DNA of 11,370 nucleotides from Methanocorpusculum sp. (lineage in GTDB: Archaea; Halobacteriota; Methanomicrobia; Methanomicrobiales; Methanocorpusculaceae). Made by a program: the position numbers and the translations under genes. The stretch is from NCBI GenBank assembly GCA_029987395.1, contig DALTVX010000098.1, positions 1 through 11,370 on the forward strand. The letters run 5' to 3'. The notes beneath the pieces were generated by a model that was given only the letters and a program-made list of their open reading frames with translations, made no database searches and was not told the DNA's origin. This document shows positions 6,266 to 11,370 of this stretch, piece after piece. Within the stretch, counting starts at the first letter, position 1. Each line of letters starts with the position of its first letter.

Positions 6266-9200
6266 ATGGTTTACAGGATATTTGTTGAGAAAAAATCTAC
6301 CCTTGCAAACGAAGCAAAATCATTACACAATGAGTTGCAAAATCTGCTGGGCATAAAAGAGCTTACATCGGTCAGAATAATCAATCGATACGATGTCGAA
6401 AATATAGAAAAAGAGCTGTTCGACTATGCACGATCCACCGTCTTCTCCGAGCCTCAGCTGGACACCACCTACGACGAACTGGTCGTCGAAAAGGATGAAA
6501 AGATCTTTGCCGTCGAGTATCTCCCGGGTCAGTTCGATCAGAGAGCGGACAGTGCCGCCCAATGTATCCAGCTGATCTCACAAGGAGAGAGACCTCTCGT
6601 CAACACAGCACGGGTGTATATCCTCAAAGGAAAGATCACCAAAGAGCAGCTGCTTTCGATCAAAAAATACGTCATAAATCCGGTCGAGAGCAGAGAAGCA
6701 TCCCTTGAAAAACCGACCACCCTTCTTGTCCCCTCTCATATCCCTACAACGGTCGAAACCCTGACCGGTTTCATCAAACTGGATGAGAAAGGTCTCACCA
6801 AACTTGTCCGTGAACTGGGTCTTGCCATGGATCAGGACGACATCAGATTCTGTCAGCAGTATTTCATCAAAGAAAACCGGGATCCCACCATCACCGAGAT
6901 CCGAATGATCGATACCTACTGGTCGGATCACTGCCGCCATACAACATTTTTGACGACGATCGACAGCGTAAAAACAGAAAGCCCGCTTCTCCAAAATGCA
7001 TTCGATGCATATCTTGCCGTCAGGAAATCGGTCGGACGGGACAAACCGATCAATCTGATGGACATCGCGACCATCGCGGTCCGACATCTCAAGCAAGAGG
7101 GGAAACTCGACAAGCTGGATGAGTCTCCGGAGATCAACGCCTGTACCGTAAAAATAACGGTGAACGCAGAAGGGAGAGATGAGGACTGGCTTCTTCTTTT
7201 CAAGAACGAGACGCACAATCACCCAACCGAGATCGAGCCGTTTGGCGGGGCGGCGACCTGTCTTGGCGGGGCGATCCGCGATCCCCTTTCCGGCAGAGCG
7301 TATGTGTACGCAGCAATGCGGCTAACAGGAGCCGGAGATCCTCTCGCTCCGGTAAGCGAAACACTCCCGGGAAAACTCCCGCAGAGAAAGATCGTTTCGA
7401 CGGCGGCGGCGGGATACAGTTCGTACGGGAACCAGATCGGACTGGCGACGGGAATTGTCGACGAGCTTTATCACCCGGGTTATGTAGCAAAACGGATGGA
7501 AGTGGGCGCAGTTATAGGGGCCGTCCCAGCAGAAAATGTCCGACGAGAGATACCGACCGACGGGGATGTGGTGATCCTCTTAGGCGGGCGAACAGGACGG
7601 GACGGATGCGGCGGAGCAGCGGGCTCCTCAAAATCCCACACGGTCGCTTCTCTCACAAGCTGCGGGGCAGAGGTCCAGAAGGGAAACGCTCCTGAGGAGC
7701 GAAAGATCCAACGCTTGTTTAGAAACAAAGAGGCATCTTTGCTGATCAAACGCTGTAACGACTTTGGTGCAGGGGGCGTTTCGGTCGCAATTGGAGAGCT
7801 TGCCGACGGACTCGAGATCGATCTGAATGCGGTCCCAAAAAAGTATGACGGACTTGACGGAACAGAACTTGCGATCAGCGAATCTCAGGAAAGAATGGCA
7901 GTTGTCGTGGACAAAAAGGACGCGGAAACATTCCGCTCTCTTGCCCACGCAGAAAATCTGGAGGCGACCATCGTTGCCCGAGTGACAAAGGAACGCCGCC
8001 TTGTCATGAACTGGAACGGAAAAAAGATCGTGGATATCTCCCGCGAATTTTTGGACACCAACGGTACGGAAAAACACATCGACATCGAACTTGCAGAGCC
8101 TCAGCCGTATGATCGGGTCATCGAAGGCGGGTTTGCCGAGAATTATCAAAGGCTGGTCGCCGATCTAAACATCTGCTCGAAGAGAGGTCTTTCGGAGAGA
8201 TTCGACTCGACGGTGGGTGTAGGAACGGTCCTTATGCCGTTTGGCGGAAAGTATCAGCTGACCCCGATCCAGGCAATGGTGAACAAGATCTCTGTTGAAA
8301 AGAGCGATACGGATGATTGTTCTTTGATGGCATGGGGATTTAATCCGATGATCTCGGAGAAGAGCCCATATCACGGGGCGTATCTCGCGGTCATTGAAAG
8401 CGTTGCAAAACTTATCGCGACCGGAGCGGGATTTGAGGATGTGTATCTTTCCTTCCAGGAATATTTCGAAAAGCCGGGTAAGGACCCTAAACGCTGGGGT
8501 AAACCGATGAGCGCACTTCTGGGCGCATTCACGGCTCAGATGGGGCTTGGTATCGGGGCGATCGGAGGCAAGGACTCGATGAGCGGGACGTTTGAACATC
8601 TGGATGTTCCGCCGACCCTTATCTCATTTGCCGTAACAACCGAGAAGATCCAAAATATCATCTCGAATGAGTTCAAGGGACCCGGACACGAGGTCGTTTT
8701 ACTCAAAGCCGAGGCTGATGAAAACGGTCTGCCAAAGCCTGAGTCTTTGCTCGAAAACTTCCATCTTATCAGCATGCTCATGCAGGAAGGAAAGATCCTC
8801 TCCTGTTATACGCCAACCATTGGCGGTGTTGCCGAGGCAATTTTCAAGATGGCGATCGGGAACAAGGTCGGTTTCACCTATGACAACCGGATCGAGACAG
8901 AGGATATCTTTGGCTACAACTACGGTGCATTCCTTCTCGAACTGAGAGATGATTCAGATATCGGGACCAAAGTTGGCAGAACTACGTCTGAATCATACAT
9001 CCGGTATGCCGGCGTTAAGCTTGATCTGGATACGTTGCTGAGCTTGTACGAAGGAACGCTTGAGTCTGTGTATCCGTGCAATATCCCGCAGGGCGGCCCG
9101 CATATTCGAAAAATATCCGATAACGAACGAAGCAAACAAAAACCCCGGCAGCCTGTCGCTCATCCGAGAGTTTTCATCCCGGTCTTTCCGGGAACGAACT

Positions 9201-9961
9201 GCGAGTATGACAGTGCAAAGGCGGTGGCAAAATCCGGAGCGATCCCAGAAATTCTGGTGATCAACAATCAGACCGCAAAGGATACTGCCGCATCGGTCGA
9301 GCGGGCAGCAGAGGCGATCAAAAAGTCTCAGGCGATCTTTATTCCGGGCGGGTTCTCCGGCGGCGATGAGCCGGACGGATCAGGCAAGTTCATCACGGCA
9401 TTTTTCCGAAATGCTCTGATAAAAGATGCCGTTCACGATCTTTTAGAGAACCGGGACGGGCTGATCCTTGGGATCTGTAACGGTTTCCAGGCGCTGATCA
9501 AGCTCGGACTTGTTCCGTACGGTGAGATCAGAGATGCGGATGAGGATGCGCCGACCCTTACATTCAACACGATAGGGAGACATCAGTCAAAACTCGTTCG
9601 TGTCCGGGTCGCGTCCGTGAAATCCCCGTGGATGTCCAAAGTACATGTCGGGGATGTGTTCGCGATGCCGATCTCGCATGGCGAGGGAAGGTTCATCGCA
9701 AATGATGATGTTCTAAAGGAACTTATCGAAAACGGCCAGGTGGCAACGCAGTATGTCGATCTAACGAATCATCCGACATCCGATGTCCGTTTCAATCCAA
9801 ACGATTCGATGAAGGCGATCGAAGGCATCACCTCGCCTGATGGCAGGGTCCTTGGCAAGATGGGTCATGCGGAACGTATCGGCGAAGGGCTGTACAAAAA
9901 CTTTGATGAGCAGTTTGATATGAAACTGTTCGAATCACTGGTGGAGTACTTCAGGCCCTGA
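6266..9961 (+). CDS. purL: Single-chain phosphoribosylformylglycinamidine (FGAM) synthase, PurL-PurQ fusion
   Basis: It catalyses the ATP- and glutamine-dependent conversion of FGAR to FGAM, the fourth step of de novo purine synthesis, in the cytoplasm. The 1231 residues have the large-PurL layout: a PurS-like N-terminal domain (about 1-150), a linker with YWSDHCRHTTF (Asp221, His225), and a first synthase half with ETHNHPTEIEPFGG (Glu315 to His319). A second half has GGKDSMSG (767-774), and a glutamine amidotransferase class I domain runs from about 966. The amidotransferase triad is Cys1071 in GICNGFQA, with His1138 and Glu1140 in SHGEGRF. All key residues are present and the length suits the family. 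The sequence style fits the clostridial-type single-chain clade (TIGR01857-like), not the separate PurS/PurL/PurQ subunits usual in archaea, so bacterial origin is likely. A short T run follows the stop codon. Confidence 0.95.
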   Translation: MVYRIFVEKKSTLANEAKSLHNELQNLLGIKELTSVRIINRYDVENIEKELFDYARSTVFSEPQLDTTYDELVVEKDEKIFAVEYLPGQFDQRADSAAQCIQLISQGERPLVNTARVYILKGKITKEQLLSIKKYVINPVESREASLEKPTTLLVPSHIPTTVETLTGFIKLDEKGLTKLVRELGLAMDQDDIRFCQQYFIKENRDPTITEIRMIDTYWSDHCRHTTFLTTIDSVKTESPLLQNAFDAYLAVRKSVGRDKPINLMDIATIAVRHLKQEGKLDKLDESPEINACTVKITVNAEGRDEDWLLLFKNETHNHPTEIEPFGGAATCLGGAIRDPLSGRAYVYAAMRLTGAGDPLAPVSETLPGKLPQRKIVSTAAAGYSSYGNQIGLATGIVDELYHPGYVAKRMEVGAVIGAVPAENVRREIPTDGDVVILLGGRTGRDGCGGAAGSSKSHTVASLTSCGAEVQKGNAPEERKIQRLFRNKEASLLIKRCNDFGAGGVSVAIGELADGLEIDLNAVPKKYDGLDGTELAISESQERMAVVVDKKDAETFRSLAHAENLEATIVARVTKERRLVMNWNGKKIVDISREFLDTNGTEKHIDIELAEPQPYDRVIEGGFAENYQRLVADLNICSKRGLSERFDSTVGVGTVLMPFGGKYQLTPIQAMVNKISVEKSDTDDCSLMAWGFNPMISEKSPYHGAYLAVIESVAKLIATGAGFEDVYLSFQEYFEKPGKDPKRWGKPMSALLGAFTAQMGLGIGAIGGKDSMSGTFEHLDVPPTLISFAVTTEKIQNIISNEFKGPGHEVVLLKAEADENGLPKPESLLENFHLISMLMQEGKILSCYTPTIGGVAEAIFKMAIGNKVGFTYDNRIETEDIFGYNYGAFLLELRDDSDIGTKVGRTTSESYIRYAGVKLDLDTLLSLYEGTLESVYPCNIPQGGPHIRKISDNERSKQKPRQPVAHPRVFIPVFPGTNCEYDSAKAVAKSGAIPEILVINNQTAKDTAASVERAAEAIKKSQAIFIPGGFSGGDEPDGSGKFITAFFRNALIKDAVHDLLENRDGLILGICNGFQALIKLGLVPYGEIRDADEDAPTLTFNTIGRHQSKLVRVRVASVKSPWMSKVHVGDVFAMPISHGEGRFIANDDVLKELIENGQVATQYVDLTNHPTSDVRFNPNDSMKAIEGITSPDGRVLGKMGHAERIGEGLYKNFDEQFDMKLFESLVEYFRP

Positions 9962-10019
9962 TTTTTCGGTACAAAACGAGTGGTATTAAGGTCATATCTA
10001 TTGAATAAGAAGGAACAAC

Positions 10020-10874
10020 ATGAGTAAAAGTGGGCTGGTCGTCGAAGGAGGGGGGATGAAGTGTGCGTATAGTGCAGGCATTCTTGACAGGTTTTTGGAC
10101 GACAAGATCTGTTTTGATGAATGTATCGGCGTGTCGGCAGGAGCCGGCAATCTGGCTTCGTATCTTGCAAACCAGCGGGACAGAAATCTGCGGTTCTATA
10201 CGGTATATCAGAAGCATTCTGACTATCTTGGGGTGAGGAATTATCTGAGGAACAGGTCCTATTTCAATCTCCAGTATATCTACGGAACGATCAGTAACAG
10301 GGATGGTATCGATCCCCTGGATCATGAGGCGTTGATGAAAAATCCCGCGGAATATTATCTGGCTGTTACCAATGCCAAAACAGGAAAGGCGGAGTACTTA
10401 TCCAAAAACGATATGAAGACGGATGATTTTCGCGCCGTTATGGCAAGCTGCGCTATTCCTGTGGTGTGCCAGCCTATCGAGCTGAACGGGAATCTGTACT
10501 TTGACGGCGGGGTGGCTGATTCGATCCCGGTGCAGAAGGCGCTTGACGATGGATGCGATAAACTGGTGGTATTGCTTGAAAATCCCCGTAGTTTTGTCCG
10601 CAAACCTCAGAGATTCAAACCGTTTTACCGTGCGATCCTTCGAAACTATCCTGAGTTGGTGAAAAAGATCGATGAGCGGCATCTGAATTATCATGCGGTG
10701 ATAGCCCATGTGAAGGAGCTGGAAAAGGAGGGGATAGCATTCGTGTTTGCTCCGTCCCAGCAGGGAAACGTGATCACAACGACCAAAGATTCGGATGATA
10801 TCCGTGAGCAGTATGATCTCGGTGTCTCTGATTATGATTGCAGACGTGATGAGCTGAGAGAGTTTCTGAGCTGA
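10020..10874 (+). CDS. Patatin-like phospholipase family protein
   Basis: The 284-residue product is a patatin-fold serine hydrolase with a Ser-Asp dyad. The oxyanion-hole glycines are in VVEGGGMKCAYSAG (Gly10-Gly12), nucleophile Ser39 is in GVSAGAG (GxSxG), and Asp162 is in the DGG of YFDGGVADSIPV. The first about 190 residues form the hydrolase domain. The rest, charged and ending DYDCRRDELREFLS, resembles the C-terminal extension of YjjU-like bacterial patatins. There is no signal peptide or membrane segment, so it is probably cytoplasmic and acts on lipid esters at the membrane; the substrate is unknown. In archaea with ether lipids the target may be acyl esters or imported lipids. The start is supported by a purine-rich AAGAAGGAA just upstream and by the glycine loop right at the N-terminus. 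It lies 58 bases after purL in the same direction, and co-transcription is possible. Confidence 0.9.
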   Translation: MSKSGLVVEGGGMKCAYSAGILDRFLDDKICFDECIGVSAGAGNLASYLANQRDRNLRFYTVYQKHSDYLGVRNYLRNRSYFNLQYIYGTISNRDGIDPLDHEALMKNPAEYYLAVTNAKTGKAEYLSKNDMKTDDFRAVMASCAIPVVCQPIELNGNLYFDGGVADSIPVQKALDDGCDKLVVLLENPRSFVRKPQRFKPFYRAILRNYPELVKKIDERHLNYHAVIAHVKELEKEGIAFVFAPSQQGNVITTTKDSDDIREQYDLGVSDYDCRRDELREFLS

Positions 10875-10906
10875 TCCGCAGACGATGAATACGAGTTGAA
10901 TGGGAA

Positions 10907-10913
10907 AAGGGAG
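10907..10913 (+). promoter_or_regulatory. Ribosome binding site deciding the GNAT start
   Basis: AAGGGAG ends seven bases before the ATG at 10921 but only one base before the ATG at 10915, which favours the second start. Confidence 0.45.
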
Positions 10914-10920
10914 TATGGTT

Positions 10921-11370
10921 ATGATAGAGACAGAACGGTTGATCCTTCGCCAGATCGTGGCTTCCGATGCAGAGGATATTTTTGCCTATTCACGCGGGCC
11001 AAACACCGGGATGCATGCCAGTTGGAAGCCTCACGAATCTCTGAAAGAAACCAGGACGGTTATGATCGAGGCGTTTCTTGGGCAGGAAAGCGTTTTTGGG
11101 ATCGAGCTGAAGGAAACAGATAGGCTGATCGGTAACATTGGTCTGGTGAAAGATTATATGCGTGAGAATGATTCTGTCCGAATGCTTGGATATGCCCTGG
11201 GCGAAGATTTCTGGGGACATGGTTTCATGACCGAAGCAGCTAAAGTTATGATCGATTTTGGGTTTGAAACGATGCATCTCGATCTTATTTCGGCAACATG
11301 TTATCCCTTTAACGTCCGTTCCAGGCGTGTGCTTGAAAAACTCGGGTTCCGTTATGAAGGAACACTTGCC
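10921..11370 (+). CDS. GNAT-family N-acetyltransferase, RimJ/RimL-like (3' partial)
   Basis: The frame runs off the window after 150 codons. It begins MIETERLILRQIVASDAEDIF, the classic start of Acetyltransf_3-type GNAT proteins. GYALGEDFWGHGFMTEA is the acetyl-CoA pyrophosphate-binding loop region, and NVRSRRVLEKLGFRYEG is the conserved C-terminal motif. Only the final strand should be missing. Such enzymes transfer acetyl groups from acetyl-CoA to N-terminal or small-molecule amines; the substrate cannot be read from sequence. An alternative ATG two codons earlier (10915) is too close to the ribosome site. It lies 46 bases after the patatin gene in the same direction, so they may share a transcript. 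The family call is secure. Confidence 0.88.
   Translation, partial: MIETERLILRQIVASDAEDIFAYSRGPNTGMHASWKPHESLKETRTVMIEAFLGQESVFGIELKETDRLIGNIGLVKDYMRENDSVRMLGYALGEDFWGHGFMTEAAKVMIDFGFETMHLDLISATCYPFNVRSRRVLEKLGFRYEGTLA

Noticed and set aside
6578..7222. 214-residue minus-strand frame
   Set aside because: It is a shadow inside purL, whose plus-strand product is unambiguous.
10896..11123. 75-residue plus-strand frame
   Set aside because: It is out of frame with the clear GNAT motifs that cover the same bases.

Overview
The window looks like the chromosome of a methanogenic archaeon, most plausibly of the Methanomicrobiales (Methanocorpusculum-like). This is an inference from gene content and signals, not a database match. 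Supporting points are secreted C1A peptidases carrying the lectin-like domain common in methanogen surface proteins, TATA-like boxes in place of bacterial -35/-10 promoters, weak or missing Shine-Dalgarno sites, and many N-glycosylation sequons in the exported proteins.

Left edge (1-1600): this holds the C-terminal part of a primase/helicase-type replication protein of the kind carried by integrated plasmids or viruses. Its stop codon runs into a cluster of eleven ATGTAGG / CCTACAT heptamers (959-1248). Top-strand copies predominate on the left and bottom-strand copies on the right of an AT-rich core. I read the pair as the replication gene and candidate iteron origin of an integrated element. 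A long imperfect hairpin (1326-1432) follows, and no gene is visible before 1594.

Middle (1594-5250): two tandem paralogous genes encode secreted papain-family cysteine peptidases with lectin-like domains. Each has its own TATA-like element at the same distance from the start codon. The gap between them and the region after them carry several families of short repeats, including hairpin modules whose stems vary in sequence while mostly keeping pairing. At 5421-5797 there is a very large, well conserved inverted repeat that encodes nothing convincing.

Right side (5857-11370): a 68-residue two-helix membrane protein on the minus strand has a clear hairpin-plus-T terminator. It is divergent from a 1231-residue single-chain FGAM synthase (fused PurL/PurQ, clostridial-type architecture, unusual for an archaeon). 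Downstream lie a patatin-like phospholipase and a GNAT acetyltransferase cut by the window end. The purL gene serves de novo purine synthesis. The patatin and GNAT genes run the same way and may be read with it, but nothing in them points to purine metabolism.

The most unusual content is non-coding: the iteron cluster, the covarying hairpin modules and the giant inverted repeat.
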